Position numbers and translations under genes: made by a program
Notes under the pieces: model-generated
Told to the model about the DNA's origin: nothing
Seen by the model: only the letters and a program-made list of their open reading frames with translations
Database searches by the model: none
Assembly (NCBI GenBank): GCA_021851715.1
Contig: JAJZCR010000013.1
Location: 1-63,943, forward strand
Reading direction: 5' to 3'
DNA from: Planctomycetota bacterium
Lineage (GTDB): Bacteria > Planctomycetota > Phycisphaerae > WQYP01
Length of the DNA stretch: 63,943 nt
Shown here: positions 6,855-15,905 of the stretch, piece by piece
Layout of the letters: each line of letters opens with the position of its first letter
How positions within the stretch are numbered: the first letter of the stretch is position 1

Positions 6855-8963
6855 TTACGCATGCACCAATAAGGTTATATCCTGCGGCAACTGGTTGGCC
6901 ACCGCGGTAAGGATATCTCCCTGCAAGCTGCGAGCCAGCAGGCTGCGCTTGGAAACGCCCATTAAAACGGCTTCCACGCCATAAGTAGCGGCAAAGTCGA
7001 GAATGGTATACGCCACATCCTGGGAGACTGCATAAATGGCTTCCATGGGGATGTTTTTTTGCAGACAAAATTTCTGTGCCAACTCAAAGGTCTGACGGGC
7101 AGGCTCATCTTCCTCCAGCGTAGGGCCTTCTTGCTGAGCCACAAATGAAAGATTTAGATGGCGCACGTACAACACAAATAAACAACCATTGATCTGTGCC
7201 GCATATTTGGCCGCAAACTCCAGCAGGGCCGGTGCCCCGGTGGTGGCTACCAATACGCGCGGACGGTCCACGTCGGCGGCGGGCGGTAGGGCGGCTGGTA
7301 CCGGTGCGGCCTCAGGAGGATTAACGATGATTTCGCGATGGGCCCGGGCACGGCCCAGTTCCAATCCGCACTGATACATGGCTATCGCGGCCAGCAGGCC
7401 AAGCATGATCGCCCAAACGAGAAAATAAAGGGCGTCGTAGGGAGTCTTGGAATGCCAGATCATCGCGCCGCGAATCAGCAGGAACAGGGCCAGCAGGCCG
7501 CAGGCTATGCCGCCAATCAGCGCGCTTTGAGTTTGATAGCGTTTGCGCAAATGTCGGGCATAAAACCTGGCCAGCAGGCCGGCACCCAGCACGCAGAGCA
7601 CAAAAATAAGAGCATCGCGTTTCGTGGCGGCGAGGGTCAATTCCACGCACATCATGACCGCACCGGTGATAAAAAGGCCGGCACGTTCCCATGGCTTTAT
7701 GTTCAGGTTTTTGTTTGTCGCTGTGCTGCCAATGTTGATGGTGATGGCTCCAACTACGCCAATGGCGTACAAATCAGCCAGCGTAGCCAGGTTGTGAAAA
7801 AGAGAAAGGATGATGATGGGTACCAGTACTGCGGGAATCAAGGCGATGGCCGGTACCCCGAAGCGATTAAGGCGGTGGAGAATTTCAGGCAGTTCCTTGC
7901 CGCGTGCCATGGTGTATTGAATACTCATCATCGCGCCAATGGCTGTATTAACCGCCGAAAAAAGCAGCAGCCCAAACACAATGCCGCACACCCATCCGAA
8001 CCATTTGCCCACAAAATCCGAGGCCATGACGCGCAGGGCGGCATTTTGAATATCGTTTTCTCTTTGATAATTGGGATCCAACTTGGCTACGTGGGCTTTT
8101 TCGGCGGGCTTGAGCTGCCAATCCGGATGCTTATTGGTGTATGGCCGCACCGCAGCCTGCAACCGAACTTGCGGCTGTGTGAATTTGCCGGCCGGATTGG
8201 CTGGATTTGGCGTCAGGGCCGACATGCCCACGGCCAAAACAAGATTTAAAATTACCACTTCCAGCATCACCGGAAAAATGGTTCGCTTGGCCGTTCTTTT
8301 GACCGGCGGCACCATTACGCCAGTCATGTTGGCCACCGCTTCTACGCCCGACAGAGCCAGCACTACATTCACAAATGTATACCACCGGCTCGGCAGATGG
8401 TTGGTCAAATGGTTCAAAGGTGTAATCCGCTCCCAGCCTGTGGCCAAATGCGGAATGCTGTAAATGGCGATGATAGCCGTAAGCACCATCGTGGCCATCG
8501 CAATAATCAAAGCTCCCCAGCCCACCTTGCGTAAACCAAAATAATTGAAAATGCCAATAGCCACGATACCGCCAATGGCCAGCGGTGGAATCAGATGGCC
8601 GGCGTCCGGCACGCCCAAGTATTCCAATCCGTCATAGGCGGACATGGCTGCGGTGACAATATAATCTGCACAGAGAAGCAATGCCCCGATAACCGCAAGA
8701 TTGTTGCTGATCTGTCGTGCGGATGAATACACTCCGCCGCCATCCGGAAAGCACCGGCAAATCACCGAATAGGACCAGCCCGCCATCACCACCAGTATGC
8801 CCACGCCCAGGACATACCAGAAGCTTGCATACAAGCTGTAATAAAATGCCAGCCCGAGCACATAAAATCGGCTGGTCCCCCAGTCTCCATAGAGAATGGC
8901 TCCGGCATGGGATGCACTAAGTTCCCGTGGACGCTCGGTGGGTTTTGCCATTGTTTTGGCCAT
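6855..8963 (-). CDS. APC-family amino acid permease fused to a UspA-like domain
   Basis: Residues 1 to about 540 form a multi-spanning transporter (around 12 hydrophobic segments) of the amino acid-polyamine-organocation type. Motifs include G-D-W-G-T-S-R near the N-terminus and F-P-D-G-G-G-V-Y after the first spans. After a Pro/Ala-rich linker, the last 140 or so residues form a universal stress protein fold (R-V-L-V-A-T-T-G at the start, M-G-V-S-K-R-S and Q-G-D near the end). The nucleotide loop is degenerate, with D where the family has Ser/Thr after the last Gly. A soluble insert of about 60 charged residues lies near the middle of the transporter part. The cytosolic Usp domain probably modulates transport. 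The substrate is unknown. Confidence 0.88.
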   Translation of the reverse strand: MAKTMAKPTERPRELSASHAGAILYGDWGTSRFYVLGLAFYYSLYASFWYVLGVGILVVMAGWSYSVICRCFPDGGGVYSSARQISNNLAVIGALLLCADYIVTAAMSAYDGLEYLGVPDAGHLIPPLAIGGIVAIGIFNYFGLRKVGWGALIIAMATMVLTAIIAIYSIPHLATGWERITPLNHLTNHLPSRWYTFVNVVLALSGVEAVANMTGVMVPPVKRTAKRTIFPVMLEVVILNLVLAVGMSALTPNPANPAGKFTQPQVRLQAAVRPYTNKHPDWQLKPAEKAHVAKLDPNYQRENDIQNAALRVMASDFVGKWFGWVCGIVFGLLLFSAVNTAIGAMMSIQYTMARGKELPEILHRLNRFGVPAIALIPAVLVPIIILSLFHNLATLADLYAIGVVGAITINIGSTATNKNLNIKPWERAGLFITGAVMMCVELTLAATKRDALIFVLCVLGAGLLARFYARHLRKRYQTQSALIGGIACGLLALFLLIRGAMIWHSKTPYDALYFLVWAIMLGLLAAIAMYQCGLELGRARAHREIIVNPPEAAPVPAALPPAADVDRPRVLVATTGAPALLEFAAKYAAQINGCLFVLYVRHLNLSFVAQQEGPTLEEDEPARQTFELAQKFCLQKNIPMEAIYAVSQDVAYTILDFAATYGVEAVLMGVSKRSLLARSLQGDILTAVANQLPQDITLLVHA

Positions 8964-9462
8964 GAAGTTAACAGCATCTGGACCGCTGTTGGCAGGAAGG
9001 CTCTATCGCCCCGCACTAACACCGTCCGACATCTGATTCCCTTAGTGTGCCAACATGTTGGTTGGCTCGTTTCCGTTGTACCCGTCAATATCAGCCGCGG
9101 CTTGGCTATCCGCAGCAGGAATTGACAGCACAGCTTCGCTACTGGTCGGCTTGTTGCATCCAGCCTCGAATTACCGGGTGCTTCCGGGCTGTTCTGCAAC
9201 GGGTATTAAGCCGTCAGCGAGCGTCATCCTAGCGTCATTAGACGGGGAGTCAAGGATTTAATCCATTGGGGGGAGTGGGTTGCGTTGTCGGGTGATTGAA
9301 TTCACTTTTATAAATTCTACCCGGCCATCTTCAAGGTTCCGAAGTGCACCTGGCTTCATGCCGGATCGATGACGGCGGGGGACTCACCCGCCTCAAGTGG
9401 GCTTCCCCAAGAATGGTGGACACAGGCCAAAGCCGGCATAATGTCGGCGAAAGGAGTTTACC
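8964..9462. other. Intergenic stretch without recognised genes
   Basis: About 500 bases between the permease start and the IS3 remnant. Open frames on both strands are short and unlike known proteins. The last 60 bases (a GGTGGACAC motif near 9415 and an imperfect GCCG/CGGC hairpin just before the ATG) look like the left end of the degraded insertion sequence that follows. Confidence 0.5.
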
Positions 9463-9560
9463 ATGACGCGAAGACAGTATTCCTGTGAGTTCAAAATCTC
9501 GGCGGTCAAGCTCGTCAACGAACAGGACTACAGTGTGGTCAAGGCCGCAATGTGCCTGGC
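9463..9560 (+). pseudogene. IS3-family OrfA (transposase helix-turn-helix) remnant
   Basis: The ATG at 9463 is preceded by AAAGGAG and opens an OrfA head: M-T-R-R-Q-Y-S-C-E-F-K-I-S-A-V-K-L-V. About 30 codons in, after V-V-K-A-A, the family pattern is lost and the frame runs on into unrelated sequence. No OrfB is found downstream, so this is a truncated relic of an insertion sequence. It is not closely related to the element at 52 kb. Confidence 0.65.
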
Positions 9561-10001
9561 TGCGACAAGCAGCGCCGCAACGCATACCTTTCAACCGATT
9601 ACGCTCGACGAGAAAAGCCTATCGGCACACCAGGTCGGCGAGCCTGCTGGTGCGTACTTGCATTGAGCCGGTGGCGGTTGACTTGTTGGGGCAGCACGCT
9701 GAAAATTGGCACTGCAGCGGCTTGCGTGAGGAAACCGCAGTTTGGTATCACTGCACAAAACATCGCCCGCAACAGTGCTGTGTAAAACCGCCATACTTGC
9801 TGCCGTCGCAGTGTTGAGCAGGGCGGCAGCGTTAAGGAATTTCATGCGTCAATTTTCATTATTGCCCAGTCCACCCTGATATTTTCATCAGATTAACAGT
9901 CTCGGTGCATCCTATGTGCGCCGCGCAGACAAGGTTTGCGGCCGGAAGCCACGCCTTTCCCATAGTGGTGCAAGGGCAATTCATTAAAGAAAGTTCCGAT
10001 T
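9561..10001. other. Intergenic stretch upstream of prfC, nothing recognised
   Basis: About 440 bases follow the IS relic. The several overlapping short frames have no recognisable product. No clear promoter for prfC could be chosen. A GAAAG lies before the prfC ATG. Confidence 0.4.
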
Positions 10002-11639
10002 ATGTCAAATAGCCTCACGGAGATTAACCGCCGGAGAACCTTTGCCATCATTTCTCATCCCGATGCGGGCAAAACGACACTCACTGAAAAGTTTTTGCTC
10101 TATGGCGGGGCGGTGCATCTGGCTGGCAGTGTGACGGCCCGAAAGAATCAACGGGCTGTCACTTCCGACTGGATGGAATTGGAGCGGCAGCGGGGAATAT
10201 CCGTCACCTCCACCGTCCTGCAGTTTGATTACAACAACTATCGGATCAATCTGCTCGACACGCCCGGCCATAAGGACTTTTCTGAAGATACTTATCGCGT
10301 TCTCACTGCGGTGGATGCCGTGGTCATGGTTATTGACGCGGGTAAAGGTATTGAAACGCAAACGCGCAAGCTTTTTGAAATTTGCCGCCGGCGCGGTGTA
10401 CCCATCTTCACCTTCATGAACAAGCTGGATCAGCCTGCTCTCGATCCTCTGGCGTTATTGGATCAACTGGAAAATGTGCTGGGCCTGCGGGCTTGCGTGG
10501 TCAACTGGCCGCTCGGCGACGGTCGCGAATTTCGCGGTGTCTTTGATCGCACGAACCAGCAAGTACATTTTTTTGAGCGTACCGTCCACGGTGCCTATCG
10601 GGTACCCTTGCGGGTGGTGGATTTGGGCGACGATGTGGTGCGCCAGCAGTTAAGCTCGGCCACCTACTTGCGAGTGGTGGAAGAGCTTGGCTTGTTGGAT
10701 GCCGCCGGCACCGCCGTTGATGTCGCGGCCATTCAGGCCGGTCAACTCAGCCCGGTGTTTTTCGGCAGCGCCGCCAATAACTTCGGTGTGCAGCTTTTGC
10801 TGGATTCCTTTTTAGCGTGGGCGGTACCGCCCACTCCCAGGGTGTCCCAGGGGAATCTGGTGCCGTTGGACTCGCCCGCGTTTTCCGGCTTTGTCTTTAA
10901 AATCCAGGCTAATATGGATCCACGCCATCGCGATCGGATTGCGTTTGTCCGTGTCTGTTCCGGCAAGTTCACCCGCGATATGCGCGTGTGGCACGTGCAA
11001 ACCGGAAAAGAAGTGCGACTGGCCAGTTCCCATAAATTATTCGGGCGAGAACGCGAAACCGTTGATGAGGCCTGGCCTGGCGATGTCATTGGTCTGGTCG
11101 GGCACGGTGAGTTCGGCATCGGTGATACCCTTAGTACGGATCCAGGGATTCGCTACCTTGAAATTCCACATTTTACTCCGGAATATTTTGCCTATCTGCG
11201 CAGCCCCAATCCCAGCCAGTTCAAGCAATTTCGTGAAGGTTTAAGCCAGCTTTTACAGGAAGGCGTCATTCAAACCTTGACGCTGCCGGACTCCGGCACA
11301 CGTGGCCGCCTGTTGGCTGCGGTGGGGCCGTTGCAGTTTGAAGTGGTGCAGTATCGGCTGAAAAGTGAGTATGGTGCGGATTCCCAGCTGGAACCGGCTC
11401 GATTTTCGGCTTTGCGCTGGGTTTCGTCGGCAGTCCGTCAGGATCTGCTGGACCGCGCGGTGGAAGTTGGCAGTGTGCGACTGGCAGTCGATGGGCGAAA
11501 TCAACGGGCTCTGTTGTTTCCGGATGAATGGAGCTTGGCCCATTTTGTCCGCGAACATCCACAGGTGATTATTTCCGATATGCCGTTTGAGCCCATGGGG
11601 GTGGTAAATTCCGCCGGAATCAGTAGCATAAATTCCTGA
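10002..11639 (+). CDS. prfC: Peptide chain release factor 3
   Basis: RF3 is a GTPase that removes RF1/RF2 from the ribosome after peptide release. The 545-residue protein has the translational GTPase motifs in order: S-H-P-D-A-G-K-T-T (P-loop), R-G-I-S-V-T-S (switch I), D-T-P-G-H-K-D-F (switch II, with catalytic His) and N-K-L-D (base recognition). The S-H-P-D and G-H-K-D-F-S-E-D-T variants, and the length, are those of RF3 rather than EF-G. Later domains are present in full, including the R-L-L-A-A-V-G-P-L-Q-F-E-V segment. It stands alone between the IS relic and an oxidoreductase. Confidence 0.95.
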   Translation: MSNSLTEINRRRTFAIISHPDAGKTTLTEKFLLYGGAVHLAGSVTARKNQRAVTSDWMELERQRGISVTSTVLQFDYNNYRINLLDTPGHKDFSEDTYRVLTAVDAVVMVIDAGKGIETQTRKLFEICRRRGVPIFTFMNKLDQPALDPLALLDQLENVLGLRACVVNWPLGDGREFRGVFDRTNQQVHFFERTVHGAYRVPLRVVDLGDDVVRQQLSSATYLRVVEELGLLDAAGTAVDVAAIQAGQLSPVFFGSAANNFGVQLLLDSFLAWAVPPTPRVSQGNLVPLDSPAFSGFVFKIQANMDPRHRDRIAFVRVCSGKFTRDMRVWHVQTGKEVRLASSHKLFGRERETVDEAWPGDVIGLVGHGEFGIGDTLSTDPGIRYLEIPHFTPEYFAYLRSPNPSQFKQFREGLSQLLQEGVIQTLTLPDSGTRGRLLAAVGPLQFEVVQYRLKSEYGADSQLEPARFSALRWVSSAVRQDLLDRAVEVGSVRLAVDGRNQRALLFPDEWSLAHFVREHPQVIISDMPFEPMGVVNSAGISSINS

Positions 11640-11711
11640 AGGTGTAGCTCCGGGACGGCCCGACCGGCGAACAGTGGCACGGCATGATACAACAGGTCAA
11701 GGAGAAACATC

Positions 11712-12719
11712 ATGGTCAAACTGGCTCTGGTTACCGCGGGACACATTCACACTCCCGGATTTGTTAAAAGAATGCGGGCCAGAACGGACGTGCACGTAGA
11801 GGGAGTGTACGATCCAAACCCGTCCATAGCGAGCCGGTTCGCGGAAGAATTACACACCAACGTGCGCACCGCAGCGGAACTTATTGGCGATGCCACCGTC
11901 GATGCCGTCATCATCAGCGGGCGAACTGATCAACACGCGGGCCTGGTTGAACAGGCGGCAGCGGCCGGCAAACATCTTTTTGTGGAAAAGCCTCTGGCTA
12001 CCACGGTGGCTGATGCCAACCGCCTGTACACCGCCATTACTGATGCAGGAGTGTTGTTTCAGACTGGTTATGCCATGCGCAGCAACCCGATATATCGGTT
12101 TATTAAGCAGGAAATTCTGGCTGGCAACTTCGGCACCGTCACCCGGGCCCGATGCAGTGTATGCCATTCAGCAGCGCTCGGGGGCTGGTTTGATCCGGAC
12201 TATCGCTGGTTTTACCAGGCTGACCGTTCCGGGGGCGGGGCATTTTTGGATTTGGGTTGCCACGCAGTCGATCTGCTTATTTTTCTTTTCGGGCCGGTGG
12301 CCGCGGGAACAGCTGCACTCAATGGCGGCATTAAATATCCCAACATTGATGAATATGGCGAAGGCCTGTTGACTTTCCGCAACGGCATCATCGCCAGCGT
12401 TGCCGCGGGTTGGGTTGATCAGGCCAATCCGGTGGGCCTGCTTATTTCCGGCACCGAAGGGCATGCCTATGAACGGGGTGGGGAGTTGTTCTATTTAAGT
12501 CGTAAGTCGGTTGTGGCCAGCGCGGATGGCAAAGCTCCAATGGATAAAGCTCTTTTTCCACCGGAGTTGCCCCACGCGTTTGACATATTTTTGGATGTAC
12601 TGACCGGCAAAATGGATAAGGCAAATCTGATTTCTGTTGCTGATGCGTTGCATGTAATAAAAGTGATGGATGCCCTGTACATGGGGCATAAGTTCGGCAG
12701 TTGGGTCAACGTGATGTAG
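11712..12719 (+). CDS. Gfo/Idh/MocA-family oxidoreductase
   Basis: This 335-residue protein should be an NAD(P)-dependent sugar or inositol dehydrogenase. The E-K-P-L-A-T-T motif (K93) is the family hallmark near the nicotinamide, and a C-terminal alpha/beta domain contains G-G-A-F-L-D-L-G-C-H-A-V-D, the usual catalytic-site His/Asp segment. The N-terminal nucleotide loop is atypical: where the family has G-x-G-x-x-G it reads T-A-G-H-I-H-T-P-G, so cofactor binding may differ. AAGGAG lies 8 bases before the ATG. It converges with the DUF4139 gene. Confidence 0.86.
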   Translation: MVKLALVTAGHIHTPGFVKRMRARTDVHVEGVYDPNPSIASRFAEELHTNVRTAAELIGDATVDAVIISGRTDQHAGLVEQAAAAGKHLFVEKPLATTVADANRLYTAITDAGVLFQTGYAMRSNPIYRFIKQEILAGNFGTVTRARCSVCHSAALGGWFDPDYRWFYQADRSGGGAFLDLGCHAVDLLIFLFGPVAAGTAALNGGIKYPNIDEYGEGLLTFRNGIIASVAAGWVDQANPVGLLISGTEGHAYERGGELFYLSRKSVVASADGKAPMDKALFPPELPHAFDIFLDVLTGKMDKANLISVADALHVIKVMDALYMGHKFGSWVNVM

Positions 12720-12784
12720 CGATGCGGATGCCCGCGTCGGTCACGCTCCAGCCGCCGGTCCAGGGGAATGGTAATATCCACCGG

Positions 12785-14344
12785 TCACCACCAGTTGTAA
12801 CGAACCGTATACGTAATGACCTTTTTACCGTTATGGCCCGGGACATCGACGGGGAATTCGATTTCCCGCGCATTAATCTTTTGGAATTTGTCGCTGTTTT
12901 TTACAATATTCCAGTTGCTCCACCGCCACAGGTATTGTTGCACAAGAATATGAGCGTCCGTTTTGCCATGATTGTCCAGGGTAATCTGGAAGGTTTCTTT
13001 TAGCGTTTTGCCGGCATTATTTAAGTTGAAATTGGTTTGTACGCGTTTGCCGATGATATCAAACGCCTTGCCCACTTTCACCATCACCGGCTCATCGACG
13101 GGGGTGTTGTGGATTAAATCTTCCCCGAGAAATTCCAACGTGCCATCGGCGGGGTCCGCCTGGTATATCCGTATTTTACCTTTGGGAAAGGGGATGCCCA
13201 GGGAATTGTTCCTGCTGTTATTGAAGCGAACATAGACGCCCACCTCACCGGTGGATTGAATGCCGTTATTACGCACCAGGTTCGGGCCGCCGTAATAGCC
13301 CCACCAGCCGGTGTTCTGGCCGCTGTAAATAAACTCTTTTTGCACGGCAATGTGCGGCTTGGTGGGGAAAAGCGCAATTTGCTGGGTGGAATTTTGATGA
13401 ACGGTTGTACGCCGCGGCAGGGTGTACATGTGGTATTCAAAAAATGTTTTTTCTTTGAAAGCCGGAGCGGCGTTTTGCATCTGCCCGGCGGCCCGCATCT
13501 CAAACTGCGCCACCGGCGGTTGCACCCGATTGACATTCCCGGCGATTAATTTCACATGCGCATGGCGGTAGCTTTTGCCGGAGAGATTGAGTATGGTTAC
13601 CCATGCCGAAAGACTCGCCCCTGTATTGGCGGAATTCAGCACCAGGTTGTAATCGGCAGTCCAAGTCAACCCTTTGGTTTGATAGGCAGTAAGAATCTTT
13701 TGCTTTCCGCCCACCGGGGCATCTACCAACCATTCCAGTGTAGGTTTGGTCATCAACCCGCGCGGCAATTTACCCAGATGTATCTGCTGGAGGTTGGCGG
13801 CATTTAAGATTCTCAGGCCATGGTGGGTTTGTACCACCAGCGCACTGCCCGCGTGCAGCAATTTGCCGGTAATCTGTTTTACGCCGCGCAAACCCACCGA
13901 GGAATACAAGGTGACGGAATGCCCGAGATATTTGCTTAATATCTTTTGTGAATTTACCAGGTCAAACTTGAAGCGTTGATCCCAAACGCTGGTCCGGGGT
14001 ACGGTGAGATCCTGAAAACTTACCGATGTCGGGTCAATGAGAGCCGCCACGTTGGTAAAGTCCAAGTGATTCAGTCCCGCTTTCAGGTTCATTTCCCTTA
14101 CTTCTTTGACCACGCCGAAGCCGGGAATTTGTGATGGATTCACATTGTTATATCCAATCTGCTGGTTAAAAACCCATTGCTGGGGGTTAAAACTCGCTGG
14201 GTCGGCGGAAGAATAGATGGTAATGGTAGTTCCAGTTGGCGGCTGGGCTGCGTGTTTGGCAACTGGGGCGGGTGCGGCGGCGGAAGTTAGGCCGTGGGTT
14301 GCCAGCGAAGCAGCGGCAAAGATTGCAAGACCAATGCTTTTCAT
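12785..14344 (-). CDS. Secreted DUF4139-domain protein
   Basis: The protein (519 residues) has a signal peptide ending near the Ala-rich T-S-A-A-A-P. The C-terminal half has features of DUF4139: an expected N-N-S-x-x-N-x-L-G-I-P-F-P-K-G-K-I-R-I-Y stretch and a final strand V-I-T-Y-T-V-R-Y-N-W. Family members are mostly beta-rich proteins with no established activity. Two ATGs lie close together; the GGAG upstream is 7 bases from ATG 14344 but only 1 from ATG 14350, so 14344 is chosen. It follows the M20 peptidase gene by 132 bases on the same strand. Confidence 0.8.
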   Translation of the reverse strand: MKSIGLAIFAAASLATHGLTSAAAPAPVAKHAAQPPTGTTITIYSSADPASFNPQQWVFNQQIGYNNVNPSQIPGFGVVKEVREMNLKAGLNHLDFTNVAALIDPTSVSFQDLTVPRTSVWDQRFKFDLVNSQKILSKYLGHSVTLYSSVGLRGVKQITGKLLHAGSALVVQTHHGLRILNAANLQQIHLGKLPRGLMTKPTLEWLVDAPVGGKQKILTAYQTKGLTWTADYNLVLNSANTGASLSAWVTILNLSGKSYRHAHVKLIAGNVNRVQPPVAQFEMRAAGQMQNAAPAFKEKTFFEYHMYTLPRRTTVHQNSTQQIALFPTKPHIAVQKEFIYSGQNTGWWGYYGGPNLVRNNGIQSTGEVGVYVRFNNSRNNSLGIPFPKGKIRIYQADPADGTLEFLGEDLIHNTPVDEPVMVKVGKAFDIIGKRVQTNFNLNNAGKTLKETFQITLDNHGKTDAHILVQQYLWRWSNWNIVKNSDKFQKINAREIEFPVDVPGHNGKKVITYTVRYNWW

Positions 14345-14476
14345 CGTCATTCTCCAAATATGTTGCCACCCGTGATCAATCGACAATGACGGCTTAGTGG
14401 CTCAACCGCACGGGACCGATCAGCCACAGTTCTGATACCTTGGACGCTTCAGACAGCCTGCGAGTTCCCAAATATC

Positions 14477-15868
14477 TCATCTGCTTTGCAGCTTTTGGCC
14501 CAGAATCCCATACAAAGCTGCGGCGGTGCGAATACCCGCGTAATAACATTCCAAATTCAGTTTTTCGTTGGGGCCGTGGATATGATCATCCGGCAAGCCG
14601 AAGCCCAGCATCACCGCATCCAAACCAAGTATTTCCTTAAACCAGCCGACCACAGGGATTGAGCCACCCTCGCGGACATACACCGGATCCTGGCCAAAAC
14701 CGATTTTTAGTGCTTCCGCCGCCGCCTGCATGGCCGGGGAATCAGTGGGAGTCAGGGCCGCCGACGAAGCACCAAGGGCCGTGAGGGTGACGGTAACTCC
14801 GGGGGGGGTGATCCGCTGGATAAAAGCCTCAAATGCGGAGGCGATTTTCCGCGGATCCTGGTTGGGCACCAGTCGCATGGAAAGTTTCGCACTGGCTCTG
14901 GCAGGCAAAACCGTTTTCGCTCCCGGCCCCTGATACCCGCTCCACAGGCCGTTAATGTCCAACGTAGGGCGAATCCATTTGCGTTCCAGCGTGGTGTAGC
15001 CGGCTTCGCCAAAAGGGGTTTTGATGCCTGCTTCGTGGGCGAATTGGTCATCTGTGAAGGGCAGGCTGCGCCATTGCCGGCGCAGCGTCTCATCCACAAC
15101 GGCCACATCATCATAAAAACCGGGCACGGTGACTCGTCCCTGGCCATCGTGCATGCGGGATAGCATTTCCACTAAAGCGTTGGCGGGGTTGGCCACCGCT
15201 CCGCCAAAAAGGCCGCTGTGCAGGTCCGCTGCCGGGCCGTGCATATCCATCTGGTAATACATCAATCCGCGTAATCCGCAGGTGATCGCCGGCACACCTG
15301 GTGCAAACTGGTTGCAATCGCTGATAATCAGCGACTGGGCGGATTTTAACTCGTCCTTCCGCTGCTTGAGCACTGTTGGCAAGTTGATGGATCCGATTTC
15401 TTCCTCGCCTTCCAGCAGTACCGTCAGGCGCACGGGCAATTCCGAGGCGATTTCCCGCCAGGCCAGCAGTGCCGCCAGATGGGCGTGTACCTGGCCTTTA
15501 TCATCACTGGCTCCACGGGCAATCAGGTCGCCATTTTTCACCGTGGGTGTAAATGGCGGCGTAGCCCAGCCATCCTCTATCTGTGCGGGTTGTACATCGT
15601 AATGGCCATAAAATAAAATATGTGGTGCCTGTGGCGGGCACAGATCGGCCGGGGTGGTGGCAAATACACACGGATGGCGGGCGGTGGGGATTAGCTCCGC
15701 CGTCAGACCGATACCCCGCAGGTTGAACATGGCCCATTCTGCCGCGGCGGCAACATCGGCATCATGCGATTCCTGGGTAGAGACACTGGGAATGGCCAGC
15801 CAATGCCGCAGGTCTTCCAGCCATCGTCGATGATTTTTGTCCGCCCAGATTAATACACTGTCAAGCAC
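14477..15868 (-). CDS. M20-family metallopeptidase (dipeptidase-like)
   Basis: The enzyme is a two-zinc aminoacylase/dipeptidase type hydrolase. Metal ligands can be seen in order: F-Y-G-H-Y-D-V-Q-P (His and Asp), G-A-S-D-D-K-G-Q (bridging Asp), E-G-E-E-E-I-G-S (catalytic Glu pair), and a distal H-G-P-N-E near the C-terminus. The lid domain lies between, with G-L-R-G-L and H-S-G-L-F-G-G. The longest frame begins at 15979, but AAAGGAG stands 6 bases before GTG 15868, giving 463 residues starting with the family-like D-K-N-H-x-R-W-L-E-D-L. It sits 37 bases after the ThuA-fusion gene, likely one transcript. Confidence 0.9.
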   Translation of the reverse strand: MLDSVLIWADKNHRRWLEDLRHWLAIPSVSTQESHDADVAAAAEWAMFNLRGIGLTAELIPTARHPCVFATTPADLCPPQAPHILFYGHYDVQPAQIEDGWATPPFTPTVKNGDLIARGASDDKGQVHAHLAALLAWREIASELPVRLTVLLEGEEEIGSINLPTVLKQRKDELKSAQSLIISDCNQFAPGVPAITCGLRGLMYYQMDMHGPAADLHSGLFGGAVANPANALVEMLSRMHDGQGRVTVPGFYDDVAVVDETLRRQWRSLPFTDDQFAHEAGIKTPFGEAGYTTLERKWIRPTLDINGLWSGYQGPGAKTVLPARASAKLSMRLVPNQDPRKIASAFEAFIQRITPPGVTVTLTALGASSAALTPTDSPAMQAAAEALKIGFGQDPVYVREGGSIPVVGWFKEILGLDAVMLGFGLPDDHIHGPNEKLNLECYYAGIRTAAALYGILGQKLQSR

Positions 15869-15905
15869 GAAATCTCCTTTTATCGGCCAGGCCTTACCCC
15901 CCCCG

